Source: Myxococcales bacterium
Lineage (GTDB): Bacteria > Myxococcota_A > UBA9042 > JABWCM01
DNA: 44,639 nucleotides
Assembly: GCA_013360285.1 (NCBI GenBank)
Contig: JABWCM010000014.1
Location: 1-44,639, forward strand
Reading direction: 5' to 3'
This document shows positions 1 to 7,804 of the stretch, piece by piece. The first letter of the stretch is position 1, and every line of letters starts with the position of its first letter. A program made the position numbers and the translations under genes. Under the pieces are notes generated by a model that was not told where the DNA came from, did no database searches, and saw only the letters and a program-made list of their open reading frames with translations.

Positions 1-108
1 ACCTTCGGGTACGCCTCCGGTGGGCCTCAGTCGGCAGGCCCGCCTCGCTACGGCCACTGTCTCGCTCGCCGTTATTTTTTTCACAAACACCCTCTTAGAG
101 GGTGTTTG
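1..108. repeat. Probable tail of a structured intergenic repeat (copy D), cut by the window start
   Basis: The segment is GC-rich and modular. It holds a GGGCCT/AGGCCC inverted repeat at about 24-43 and then a T-rich stretch at 74-81. It ends in an arm, CAAACACCCTC (84-94), which is repeated inverted after a 3-base gap (98-108), giving a perfect 11-bp stem. The arm tip AACACCCTC resembles the arms at 1512-1539 and 44538-44555, and the order T/A-rich stretch then AACACC arm matches the right ends of the copies at 13804-14035 and 35507-35669. Only one end is visible, so family membership is tentative. The hairpin has no U-run after it on either strand, so it is not a standard intrinsic terminator. 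Confidence 0.4.
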
Positions 109-125
109 GGTAAAAACACTACATG

Positions 126-1028
126 TCACCGTGGACAAGGAAGATAGACCATCTCGACACCCACGGGACACTCAAAAACAGTAGCGCTGTGGTCTATCGG
201 CATCCATGGATCCGCCGCCAAAACAACAAGCTCCGCCACAAGATTTTGCTCCGGAAATTCGAGCCGGACCAAACCCGGCAACCACACTCCCCTACTCCAT
301 GTCCAACCATCGTTTTCAACACGCATCTGCAAAACGCCGCCAAAAAACAGTTCCACTTTACGGACATGACCGGCACAGGGCTCAAATGAGACTCTCTGAA
401 CGTTTCCGTTGGTTTGGTGGATTCGCAACACCTGCAATCCTTCGTAGGCGTCCCATTCCAGCGTGGGAGTGCCGCGCACAAGCAGCGGAGAGCCTCCCAT
501 CAGGAATTCGACAAGATTCGCCACCTCCATCGGTATCGGCAACAGGCGGGCAGTGTTTTCGAGACATGGTGGTCCGGTGTAACACACCGATGCACCCCGT
601 TCGTAATGCACAAACGTGTTTTCATTTGCGGTCATAATCGCCACGAGGTCGTCGGTTGGCGTCAATACCTCTACCCGTAGGTCACGAGGGCGCTGTGCCA
701 CCAAAATCGCCCGCGCATCCACGCCGAAAACCGACGAGGCGATGGTCGCCCGAACGTCCAGAGCCAGATGGTCCACCAATTCACGGCGCGACGCAATGCG
801 GGCAAGGTAAGATAACGGATCATCGGACAGGTGATCTGGGCGAATATATGTTGTACACCCAAACTCCAGCAACGAAACACCCACCAGGCATAACACAATT
901 AGCCCGAATTGCGCACGAGCTTGCACGCGAGAACGCCGAAACGCCGGCAGATTCGGGCATGGTGGACCTTTTTGGCCCGGAAGCATGGCAGCGCCATGTT
1001 GAGGACAAAACTCGGTGTCTTCGGTCAT
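126..1028 (-). CDS. Envelope protein with LolA/LolB-like (DUF4292-like) domain and N-terminal Cys/His motif
   Basis: A protein of about 300 residues whose exact role is not known. The N-terminus carries a Cys/His cluster (C8, H11, C24, first as C-P-x-H-G) that resembles the start of a small zinc ribbon. A hydrophobic helix follows at about 41-55 and ends in LEFGC, a possible lipobox with Cys58. The rest is a beta-rich region with the feel of LolB/DUF4292 proteins, which sit at the outer membrane and handle lipidated cargo; this is inference from pattern, not a family hit. It lies downstream of rpoZ on the same strand and is probably co-transcribed. The start is uncertain. The frame stays open to an ATG at 1166, with further ATGs at 1094 and 1043; 1028 is preferred because the upstream residues look non-coding. 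No start has a strong Shine-Dalgarno site. Confidence 0.7.
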   Translation of the reverse strand: MTEDTEFCPQHGAAMLPGQKGPPCPNLPAFRRSRVQARAQFGLIVLCLVGVSLLEFGCTTYIRPDHLSDDPLSYLARIASRRELVDHLALDVRATIASSVFGVDARAILVAQRPRDLRVEVLTPTDDLVAIMTANENTFVHYERGASVCYTGPPCLENTARLLPIPMEVANLVEFLMGGSPLLVRGTPTLEWDAYEGLQVLRIHQTNGNVQRVSFEPCAGHVRKVELFFGGVLQMRVENDGWTWSRGVWLPGLVRLEFPEQNLVAELVVLAADPWMPIDHSATVFECPVGVEMVYLPCPR

Positions 1029-1189
1029 GACGCCGAAAGACATCGTAAAACAATTGTTTGTGTTTGAGTCGCCGGCATTGGGATTAGCCCGCATTCTGTC
1101 CTGACGCGGAGCCTGGTGAGAAATGAGGGCATGGCCACGCGCGGTTTGGCGGTCGGAACCGGGCATGATGAGAAATCCGGGTTAACGGA

Positions 1190-1447
1190 TCAACGTTTGT
1201 TTTTGCCGGGACGTACGACTTCCCCTTTCGATCCAATGCCGATTCGGGCTAGTTCTTTGACGTCTTGCTCAAAACGCACATTTCCCAGGGCGATCTCTCG
1301 TAACGCTGTCACGAGAACCTTGTTCGTGGAATGAACCGTTGGATCGGCCCCTTGCGCTAATTGTTTGGCCCTTGTGGCCGCCAGTTGAACGAGAAGAAAC
1401 CGATTTTCAATACGTTTCAGACAATCTTCAGTTGTGACGCGCGCCAT
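1190..1447 (-). CDS. rpoZ: DNA-directed RNA polymerase omega subunit
   Basis: An 85-residue protein of the usual size for the omega subunit, which binds beta-prime and helps assemble RNA polymerase. The family signature is clear: an N-terminal MARVTxEDC, then NRFxLVxLAAxRAxQL, then a [12 protein letters not shown] block, which corresponds to the conserved ALREIA segment of omega. The start at 1447 is fixed by a good Shine-Dalgarno site, GGAGGT, about 6 bases upstream; the frame extends further upstream but without family similarity. It is the first gene of a probable two-gene minus-strand unit. The upstream spacer carries a 28-base palindrome (1512-1539). No gmk-like neighbour is present, although rpoZ and gmk are often paired. 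Confidence 0.93.
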   Translation of the reverse strand: MARVTTEDCLKRIENRFLLVQLAATRAKQLAQGADPTVHSTNKVLVTALREIALGNVRFEQDVKELARIGIGSKGEVVRPGKNKR

Positions 1448-1511
1448 CAAACACCTCCGGTTGGCGTGACGCGACACGGTACGTGAGACTTTTCTTTTAG
1501 TCAACGCCTAC

Positions 1512-1539
1512 GAGCGTGTTTAAATATTTAAACACCCTC
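1512..1539. repeat. 28-bp palindrome with repeat-family arms (copy E, no core)
   Basis: The central 20 bp (1516-1535) are a perfect palindrome, GTGTTTAAAT joined directly to its reverse complement. It is extended on both sides by GAG/CTC with one mismatched position. The half-site GAGGGTGTTTAAAT resembles the arms of the structured repeats at 35507-35669 and 44538 onward. It lies between the divergent rpoZ and the lipoprotein gene at 1668, about 65 bp upstream of the rpoZ start. It may be an arms-only derivative of the repeat family or a protein-binding operator. Confidence 0.6.
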
Positions 1540-1579
1540 TTACACATTCCGGAGTTACCCGTCAGACCTTCAAACTTCA

Positions 1580-1607
1580 TTGACACGGAAGGCCGCTGGT
1601 CGATAAT
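1580..1607 (+). promoter_or_regulatory. Sigma70-type promoter for the lipoprotein gene at 1668
   Basis: A perfect -35 TTGACA (1580-1585) is separated by 16 bases from a -10 GATAAT (1602-1607; 5 of 6 to consensus). The predicted transcription start near 1614 would give a leader of about 54 bases before the ATG at 1668. This is the best sigma70-like match seen in the window. Confidence 0.6.
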
Positions 1608-1667
1608 GAGACCGTTGGCGTATGCGGCCCTGGCGGAACTACCGCCGCCGCGCTGGAATCAATCAGC

Positions 1668-2645
1668 ATGAACAAAAAACAAAAAAGCGTAATGGAACGT
1701 GTATTTGGCAGCATTGGCGGCATGTTGTTCATGGTATTTCTCGCCCATGGATGCGCAGATCATCGCCCATCGCCCGGGCAAACTTCTGTTGCCGCCGACG
1801 ACGACAAACGTTTTGGCTTGCTCACTTTGCAACTCACCCAAGAGACAACTGCGCGTAACGGCACGGTTGCGGTCAATGGAGGCGCGGTTTTTGTACGCTC
1901 ACGCGGCATGGATCGCGCAGAAGTCCTAAAAGCGGTCGGCACACCTGATTATTCGGATTTTTCCGAGTTTGAGGCGGGTCAGTGTAACCTGGTTATCCGT
2001 CCACTCGCCGACGTGCCCTTGCGGGACGACGGTACTCGAGACGTCGAATTGCTCGAAGCCGGGGACGTGAGTATTGAAACTCCTGAAAATGTTGTGAAAC
2101 TGCGGTCCACTTACTTTCCCGACCTCGTTCCGTATATTTCCGGCGTCACCTACAAAGTAGCGAATTCACAACGTCGACCGCCGGCTGCGTTGCGCAAACA
2201 ACAAAAGAACACCCGGATCCGTGCAACCGGCAGTTTTGACATTCCCGCGTTTCGAGCGGATTTGGATATCGATATTCCCAAAACCGTGACCTTGGTCGAA
2301 GTCGGCGGTCTTTCTGCAGCAGGTGGGTCCGTAGATACCGAGCCGGGCAGAGACTTGTCCGTTACCTGGGAACCCTCCGGATCACCGGCAACGCTGTTTC
2401 TGGTGGAAATCAATCAATACAGCTTTGACGAGGTTGCCTCCATCCGGTGCCTCGTTCCGGATACGGGCATCTTTACTATTCCGGAAGAAACCCTTTCTTC
2501 GTTGCCAATGTGGGGCTCTGCCACAAAACGTCTGCAGGTCAACCGCATCTCGATCCAACCCTTCGACGCCGATGGACTCGACGACGGGGTCTTCGTATTG
2601 GTCGCCCAAGACAGCGTTGTATTACGAGACACATCGGTACCGTAA
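1668..2645 (+). CDS. Putative lipoprotein, unknown function
   Basis: A 325-residue secreted protein. The N-terminus has a lysine-rich start, a hydrophobic stretch (about 13-25) and a lipobox L-A-H-G-C with Cys29, which indicates signal peptidase II processing and anchoring in the outer or inner membrane. The mature part is mostly beta-strand-like with many Val, Thr and Asp residues, and I recognise no catalytic motif. A basic patch around 165-180 (near RRPPAALRKQQK) separates two beta-rich halves. It is transcribed alone from the promoter at 1580-1607 and converges on the J-domain gene that ends at 2687. The ATG at 1668 lacks a strong Shine-Dalgarno site; an ATG at 1692 would also leave a usable signal peptide. 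Confidence 0.75.
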   Translation: MNKKQKSVMERVFGSIGGMLFMVFLAHGCADHRPSPGQTSVAADDDKRFGLLTLQLTQETTARNGTVAVNGGAVFVRSRGMDRAEVLKAVGTPDYSDFSEFEAGQCNLVIRPLADVPLRDDGTRDVELLEAGDVSIETPENVVKLRSTYFPDLVPYISGVTYKVANSQRRPPAALRKQQKNTRIRATGSFDIPAFRADLDIDIPKTVTLVEVGGLSAAGGSVDTEPGRDLSVTWEPSGSPATLFLVEINQYSFDEVASIRCLVPDTGIFTIPEETLSSLPMWGSATKRLQVNRISIQPFDADGLDDGVFVLVAQDSVVLRDTSVP

Positions 2646-2686
2646 CCCACACCTCTCATCGATTTGCGGGCTTCCCCAACCACTTG

Positions 2687-3463
2687 TTATTTCGATTTTT
2701 TGCTGAGGGACGGAAAGATACGTTCCAAAAGCGAACTCTTGGAGTTTTTTTCCCGCATGGTCAGAAGGCGTAATTCCCGTTGCGCGTCAACAAAATTGGA
2801 ATCGGCGACCAAGGAGCTTTCCAAATGCGCTCGTTGCCGTCCCGTGTCGCCTTTGAGCTTAAAATACAACGAAAAGTAGTAATGTAAGCGCGCATCGTTA
2901 CCGCCCGCCTCCAAGGCAACTTTCCAATATTTATAAGCTTCTTCAAGACGCAGATCGAGCGAATGGGTTTCGTTGTTAAAGATCGCCCACCCCAGGCCCA
3001 TCAGAATCCCCACATCTTTTGGCAACACGGCGAGCGCCTGGCGATATTCGGCCTCGGCGCGGTCATACGCTTTGGTCTGCATCAACTTTGCAGCTTTGTT
3101 GGCCAATAGTCGCGCTTCGTCGGCTTTGCTCCGTTCAACCCGCCGTGTCGGGGACCCGCCGGCCGCATCCGCAACGGCCTGTGCGCGCGCAATGGCTTGC
3201 CGTTTGGCGGGATCGCTCAAAACGTTGAATGCTTCGGTCAAAAACATGAATACTTGCTTAGCCTTGTCTTTGTCGTCAGCAGGCAGCCCAGTCACATTTA
3301 CCCGGTCGGGATGAAGCTGCTTCGCCAAACCAAAGTAGGCCGCTTGTATCGTTTCAGTGGGTGACGCCGGAGTAACCCCCAAACCGCTGAAATAATCTTT
3401 ACGCTTCATGTCTTCAGCTTTGCGCAACAGAAGAATACGAAGCTTCGCGTCATCCTCAGTCAT
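2687..3463 (-). CDS. J-domain protein with C-terminal TPR-like helices
   Basis: A 258-residue cytoplasmic protein. Residues about 23-90 form a J-domain with the key HPD motif (51-53) between helices II and III, so it should stimulate the ATPase of an Hsp70 (DnaK) partner. There is no Gly/Phe region, zinc finger or client-binding C-terminal domain of classic DnaJ. Instead, residues about 115-240 are helical with TPR-like alternation (for example AxxxxRQAL and WKVALExG). Stand-alone J-TPR proteins are common in deltaproteobacterial lineages and are presumed to bring DnaK to specific partners. The ATG at 3463 is preferred, with GGAGAG about 10 bases upstream; a TTG at 3481 is in frame. The last residues are Ser/Lys-rich. 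Confidence 0.82.
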   Translation of the reverse strand: MTEDDAKLRILLLRKAEDMKRKDYFSGLGVTPASPTETIQAAYFGLAKQLHPDRVNVTGLPADDKDKAKQVFMFLTEAFNVLSDPAKRQAIARAQAVADAAGGSPTRRVERSKADEARLLANKAAKLMQTKAYDRAEAEYRQALAVLPKDVGILMGLGWAIFNNETHSLDLRLEEAYKYWKVALEAGGNDARLHYYFSLYFKLKGDTGRQRAHLESSLVADSNFVDAQRELRLLTMREKNSKSSLLERIFPSLSKKSK

Positions 3464-3671
3464 ACGGCAACCACTCTCCAAATCGCGCCGTGGGAGACCG
3501 GCGCCCGGATCGCCCGGCGTTACAAATCTTAATCTCGTGAGTCTATGTTTACCCGCTTGCGCTCAATACCGCCTAACCGTACGGCGTAGCACAAATCCGT
3601 TGCGACATACTATTCTGGAGCCGTCAAGCGGTCAAAGCCCAACCGAATTTTGCTCACAACGAATGACTTTC

Positions 3672-3699
3672 TTGGAAACAGCTATCAAACTGGTACACT
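3672..3699 (+). promoter_or_regulatory. Possible promoter for the metalloprotease gene
   Basis: TTGGAA (3672-3677) and TACACT (3694-3699) are spaced by 16 bases, matching the sigma70 consensus in four of six positions at each box. They lie 39 bases upstream of the ATG at 3738. The match is modest and unsupported by other signals. Confidence 0.35.
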
Positions 3700-3737
3700 G
3701 ACAACCCGGACAGGTCGCAGCCAATCCATGGAAACGT

Positions 3738-5666
3738 ATGTTGCCGCCATTCTTCAATCCATTCACCCGCAACCAATCCTGCCGGCGCACGACTGGGACC
3801 GCCGCTTCACTTACCCTGATTTGTGGTGTGGTCTGCGCTGTGTTTGCATGCGAAACCGACGATGAACTCAAACCGGACTGGCTGTTGCCCCCACTCAAAA
3901 TAACCGCTTATTCACCGTCCGTTATCTTACCCAACTCCGTTCTCAAAATAGTTGGTTCGGGACTCATGCCATCCGCATCGGAACCGCCGACAATCCAATT
4001 TACCGGTGTTTTAAACGGGAAACCAACCACCTGGAACACGACCCCAAGTTCGATTTCGCCCGACGAGATAGCCGTCGATCTCAAAAACCTGTTTGATTGG
4101 CCCGGCGATTCCGAAGAATGGGTCGCAACAGGCAAACTCACCATCACTCGCCGCATCACATCGAACACACCCGAGTCTTCGGAAGTCATCCCGGTTGAAT
4201 TCACTTTACGAAACAGCCTCACCGGAACCATTGCTGGCCTCGACATGACCGGCATAGACCCGTCTGACGTGTGGGCAGGCGACCTGCTCACCCTCTATGG
4301 CGGCGGATTTTTGTTGCCCGAAGAAGGAGACACCACCGTAACCTTTTTGGACACCCAGGATCCCGACAGTTCACCGTTGTCTCTCCCAACGACGGCCCAA
4401 ACCCGTAACCAGATCGTATTTCAAATCGCCGCAAATCCGTTTGGGATTTCGCCCAGAGAAATCGTCGGCGCTCTCGTTGTGCACAATCACCACGCTGACG
4501 GCATCACAACCACAAGCCCTGCCTGGCCCATAAACTGGAATCTGCGGCCATCCCGGGTCGACGAACTCCTCCCCGGTCCGGTATCCCGCGGCCAACGATT
4601 GCAGTTTGTGGGGAAAGGTTTTTTGCCGCCTAACCCAGACACGGCGACCGCCACGGTATTCGTCCTCGACGGTTTGTTTGTCCCCGACATCGGAACCCCC
4701 GAATCCTGGACCGCCGAAAACGCCTTCGTGTTATTTCCCTCGGCCATAACCAACGGCACATCGGCAGAAGTGACCCTTCGTGTTGACCTGGATCAATATG
4801 GTCGGCTCACCGGCCTCGGAGTCGCCGCCGGACGATTCCAAGGTTTCGTAACCCCGTACCTCTTTTTAGACACCCACGTCGAAGCCGGCATCCCCACCGC
4901 TCAAACACTGACCGTGTTGCCGCAGTTGCAAATGGTTTGGCTACGGTTTTTGCCCGGATATTATTCTGCGCTCGAAAAATTTGGTTTGTTGTCGGTTGAA
5001 CCATCCATCCGAAAACGTATCTTGGCCGTGTGTGCACGTGATTACGCCAACATCAACATTCAATTTGTCGATACAAAGCCCGATGATTTTGCAGAATATT
5101 CGATAGTTGAAATCGGTGGACCCGACCCCAACGAGGCGTTTTTGTTCGGCCTCGACAACACGCAGGGAAAAGATACCGGAAACGTTCGATTTGACGACGT
5201 AGTCGGCGGACTGAACGCGGAGACCGAAAAAGAAGGTTATTACGGTTATGGCGGGGTGTTTGTTGAAAGTTTTCTTGCGTTGAGCCCCACCCTTGGTTTG
5301 GGTTCACTGCCAATACAAACCCACCGTTTTGACGACATTTTCGCCCCTTTTTTTGTGGGCGGCACCGGCAAACCGGTATCTCCCGAAGAAATTCCTACCG
5401 GCGCTCGAGCAGCAGCTATATCCGAAGCAATCCGTGTACTTGGGAATCTCATCGGCAGCACGATTACCCATGAGGTCGGCCACACGCTCGGGCTGGCCAA
5501 TATTGCCGGAGAATTTCACAATATCGGCGACAATCCGGGATGGATCATGGATTCGGGTATTTTTCGCCCATTTGAAGAACGAGCCGAAATCGACGGACAA
5601 GGACCCGGTTTCTTTTCACCAAACAACCGCCAATACCTTGAAACGATTTTGCCGGTACCGCCATGA
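3738..5666 (+). CDS. IPT/TIG-domain lipoprotein with metzincin-like metalloprotease domain
   Basis: A 642-residue envelope protein. The signal peptide ends in the lipobox-like A-V-F-A-C (Cys38). Three IPT/TIG-like beta-sandwich repeats follow, starting near residues 55, 168 and 272, each with the typical PxxxxxGxxLxxxGxGF pattern. The C-terminal third holds a zinc-protease signature H-E-V-G-H-T-L-G-L-A-N (578-588) and a possible Met-turn I-M-D (603-605). In metzincins the motif is HExxHxxGxxH/D; here position 11 is Asn588, so the third zinc ligand is absent or supplied by another residue such as His594. Predicted role: surface-anchored peptidase. Its TGA overlaps the ATG of the next gene (ATGA), so the two are probably co-translated although functionally unrelated. 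The N-terminal start has no strong Shine-Dalgarno site. Confidence 0.78.
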   Translation: MLPPFFNPFTRNQSCRRTTGTAASLTLICGVVCAVFACETDDELKPDWLLPPLKITAYSPSVILPNSVLKIVGSGLMPSASEPPTIQFTGVLNGKPTTWNTTPSSISPDEIAVDLKNLFDWPGDSEEWVATGKLTITRRITSNTPESSEVIPVEFTLRNSLTGTIAGLDMTGIDPSDVWAGDLLTLYGGGFLLPEEGDTTVTFLDTQDPDSSPLSLPTTAQTRNQIVFQIAANPFGISPREIVGALVVHNHHADGITTTSPAWPINWNLRPSRVDELLPGPVSRGQRLQFVGKGFLPPNPDTATATVFVLDGLFVPDIGTPESWTAENAFVLFPSAITNGTSAEVTLRVDLDQYGRLTGLGVAAGRFQGFVTPYLFLDTHVEAGIPTAQTLTVLPQLQMVWLRFLPGYYSALEKFGLLSVEPSIRKRILAVCARDYANINIQFVDTKPDDFAEYSIVEIGGPDPNEAFLFGLDNTQGKDTGNVRFDDVVGGLNAETEKEGYYGYGGVFVESFLALSPTLGLGSLPIQTHRFDDIFAPFFVGGTGKPVSPEEIPTGARAAAISEAIRVLGNLIGSTITHEVGHTLGLANIAGEFHNIGDNPGWIMDSGIFRPFEERAEIDGQGPGFFSPNNRQYLETILPVPP

Positions 5667-6250
5667 ACTTGCCTGCAACCAAAGAGAATTGGCGCCGTTA
5701 TCTTATCGAGCGGCGGGACGGTATGGAAAAAACCCATCGCCAAGCCGCCCACGGCACCTGTTCTCAGTTCCTCTCCGAACTCATCTCACCCAAAGCAGAC
5801 ATGACGATCGCCGTGTACGCGGCAATGGGGACCGAACTCGATCCCGCACCATTTGTAGAAATATGCTGGAAAGTGGGCGCCCGCGTTGTCTTTCCGCAGA
5901 CCCGTTTTGAGAATCGGACCTGTCGTCTTTATTTTTCGCCGACCACGACCTGGGCTGCGCTTATTCCGACCCGCCGGGGATTACGTGAGCCGGCGGGAAT
6001 CGACGCCGTTGTGCCTGCGGAAATCGACCTGATGGTGATTCCTGGCCTTGGGTTTGACTTAAGGGGTGCTCGGCTGGGTTATGGTGCGGCTTGTTATGAC
6101 CACTTTCTCGCCGACCCAACCGTGACCGCCAAACGTGTCGGCATCGGGTACCAAGTTTGTATCGTTGACCACCTTCCCACCGAGTCACATGACCAATTCA
6201 TGGACTACGTGGTAACCGAACAACGGGTATACGACATCAATCGGGGGTAA
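5663..6250 (+). CDS. 5-formyltetrahydrofolate cyclo-ligase
   Basis: A 195-residue cytoplasmic enzyme of the MTHFS/YgfA family. It converts 5-formyl-THF to 5,10-methenyl-THF with ATP, returning a dead-end folate to the one-carbon pool. The signature near residues 125-150 is present as IPGLGFDxRGxRLGYG followed by Y-D-H-F-L, and the C-terminal DHLPTExHDxxMD block is also present. The conserved second Gly-Gly-Tyr of the loop reads A-A-C-Y here. The start is translationally coupled to the upstream protease gene through ATGA at 5663. The 3' end overlaps the convergent tyrS by 14 bp, so there is no room for a terminator between them. Confidence 0.88.
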   Translation: MNLPATKENWRRYLIERRDGMEKTHRQAAHGTCSQFLSELISPKADMTIAVYAAMGTELDPAPFVEICWKVGARVVFPQTRFENRTCRLYFSPTTTWAALIPTRRGLREPAGIDAVVPAEIDLMVIPGLGFDLRGARLGYGAACYDHFLADPTVTAKRVGIGYQVCIVDHLPTESHDQFMDYVVTEQRVYDINRG

Positions 6251-7520
6251 AACGAATGACATGATAGGTCTTCTTGCCTGTCCGCAACACCACCGTACTT
6301 CCCGCTACCAAATTTGCCTCGGTCAACACGAAGTTGGTATCAGCAATACGTTCGTTGTTGACATACACACCACCCGCCTCAATCTTACGTCGCCCATCCC
6401 CTTTTGACGACGCAAGCGACGTTTCCACCAACGCATCCACGAGTGTCCAACCACTTCCATCAAGCCTGGACAAACCCACTGTCGTCGACGGAACATCGGC
6501 AAACACACTGCGAATTTGCCGCTCATCCAACCCGCTTACCGGTCCGCCGAACAACACCTGGCTCGCCCGAACCGCCGAATCCGCTTCGTCTTTGCCATGA
6601 ACAAGCTGTGTCACTTCGTAAGCCAACCTTCGCTGCGCCGGACGGCCTTCCGGATTTTGTTTCTGTTCCTCCGCCAGCTCCTCGATTTGCGTTTGGTCCA
6701 AAAAGGTAAACAACTTCAAAAACCCAATCACATCTCGATCATCGGCGCGGAACAGGTACTGATACAACTCGTATGGCGAGGTTCGGTCTTTATCAAGCCA
6801 CAATGCACCGGATTCGCTTTTACCGAATTTCGCCCCCGAAGCGGTGGTCAACAACGGAAAAGTCAGCCCATGAACGTGTGCACCTTTTACCCGGCGAATC
6901 AGGTCGATTCCCGCCGTAATATTTCCCCATTGGTCATTTCCGCCCATCTGAAGGTTACAGCCAAACCGTTCATACAAATGCAGATAATCGGTTGCCTGGA
7001 GCAGCATATAGCTGAACTCCGTAAAACTCATTCCTTGGTCCCGGTCTTCAATACGACTCCGCACCGACTCTTTGGCCATCATGTAACTGATACGAAAATG
7101 TTTCCCGATATCCCGCAGATATTCCACGAGCCCCACGTGGCCGAACCAATCGTAATTGTTGACCAAAATCGCCCCTTGCGGGCCATCAAATTCCAGAAAC
7201 CGGTCAAACTGAGCACGAATTTTGGTCACGTTCTCTTCCACTTGTTCAAGTGTCATCAGAGTACGTTCTGTTGCTTTGCCGCTTGGGTCTCCAATCAGGC
7301 CTGTGGCTCCTCCGACCACAACAATAGGGCGATGTCCTGCCCGCTGAAGGCGCATAAGCCCCAACAATGGAACCAGGTTTCCCAAATGCAGGCTGTTGCT
7401 CGTGGGATCGAAGCCCGCATACCCTACCAACCTTTCCTGCACACGCCCTTCCAACAGCTCAGGGGTTGCCTGTTCAACCACCCCGCGCCAGCTCAACTCA
7501 GAAATCAGCAGTTTTGACAT
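6237..7520 (-). CDS. tyrS: Tyrosyl-tRNA synthetase
   Basis: A 427-residue class I aminoacyl-tRNA synthetase that charges tRNA-Tyr. Visible signatures: the HIGH-type motif as H-L-G-N near residue 45; G-x-T-G-L-I-G-D-P-S-G-K in the catalytic fold; NYDWFGH; the tyrosine-site segment with FTEFSYMLLQATDY; GGNDQWGNI; and the KMSKS-type loop as K-F-G-K-S. The C-terminus holds an S4 RNA-binding domain (about 360-427, with RRKIEAGGVYVNN). The length is normal for bacterial TyrRS. The start at 7520 has an excellent Shine-Dalgarno site, GGAGGT, 3 bases upstream; the frame continues to 7556 without family similarity. No T-box leader is apparent in the spacer. Confidence 0.95.
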   Translation of the reverse strand: MSKLLISELSWRGVVEQATPELLEGRVQERLVGYAGFDPTSNSLHLGNLVPLLGLMRLQRAGHRPIVVVGGATGLIGDPSGKATERTLMTLEQVEENVTKIRAQFDRFLEFDGPQGAILVNNYDWFGHVGLVEYLRDIGKHFRISYMMAKESVRSRIEDRDQGMSFTEFSYMLLQATDYLHLYERFGCNLQMGGNDQWGNITAGIDLIRRVKGAHVHGLTFPLLTTASGAKFGKSESGALWLDKDRTSPYELYQYLFRADDRDVIGFLKLFTFLDQTQIEELAEEQKQNPEGRPAQRRLAYEVTQLVHGKDEADSAVRASQVLFGGPVSGLDERQIRSVFADVPSTTVGLSRLDGSGWTLVDALVETSLASSKGDGRRKIEAGGVYVNNERIADTNFVLTEANLVAGSTVVLRTGKKTYHVIRFTPD

Positions 7521-7538
7521 ATCACCTCCAACCGGAAC

Positions 7539-7567
7539 TATTGCGACGAACCTCATCGGACTGTCAA
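7539..7567 (-). promoter_or_regulatory. Weak candidate promoter for tyrS
   Basis: On the minus strand TTGACA (7567-7562) is followed after 17 bases by GCAATA (7544-7539). The -35 is perfect but the -10 is poor. If used, transcription would start only about 10 bases before the tyrS Shine-Dalgarno site, giving a short leader. Confidence 0.25.
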
Positions 7568-7804
7568 GGTGCCGTCAAATGGCACGGCAACACCCCCAAT
7601 CGTTCCGACAACACGCTCACAAACCATGATTGGCATCCACCACATACATACAATTTATCTCCAGCACTTGCTTTTTGCCGCATCGCGACCGACCCTTTGG
7701 AATGTGCGAAACGGACAAAGGAGTCATGTTGCTGCTTTGCCGTTGATCCTGAATAATCCGCTACGAAATATGGCGAAGATACCGGCAGGAGATCCGACAA
7801 ACGT

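Noticed and set aside
84..108. Perfect 11-bp hairpin as an intrinsic terminator for the gene ending at 126
   Set aside because: On the minus strand the hairpin is followed by an A-rich rather than a U-rich stretch, so it does not fit an intrinsic terminator.
656..1030. Plus-strand open frame of 124 residues near the left edge
   Set aside because: It is antisense to the envelope protein gene 126-1028, lies in the frame shadow of that gene, and has no motif or ribosome-binding site.
6516..7517. A 333-residue plus-strand open frame opposite tyrS
   Set aside because: It is fully antisense to a clearly recognised TyrRS gene and has no family motif or sensible hydrophobicity pattern.
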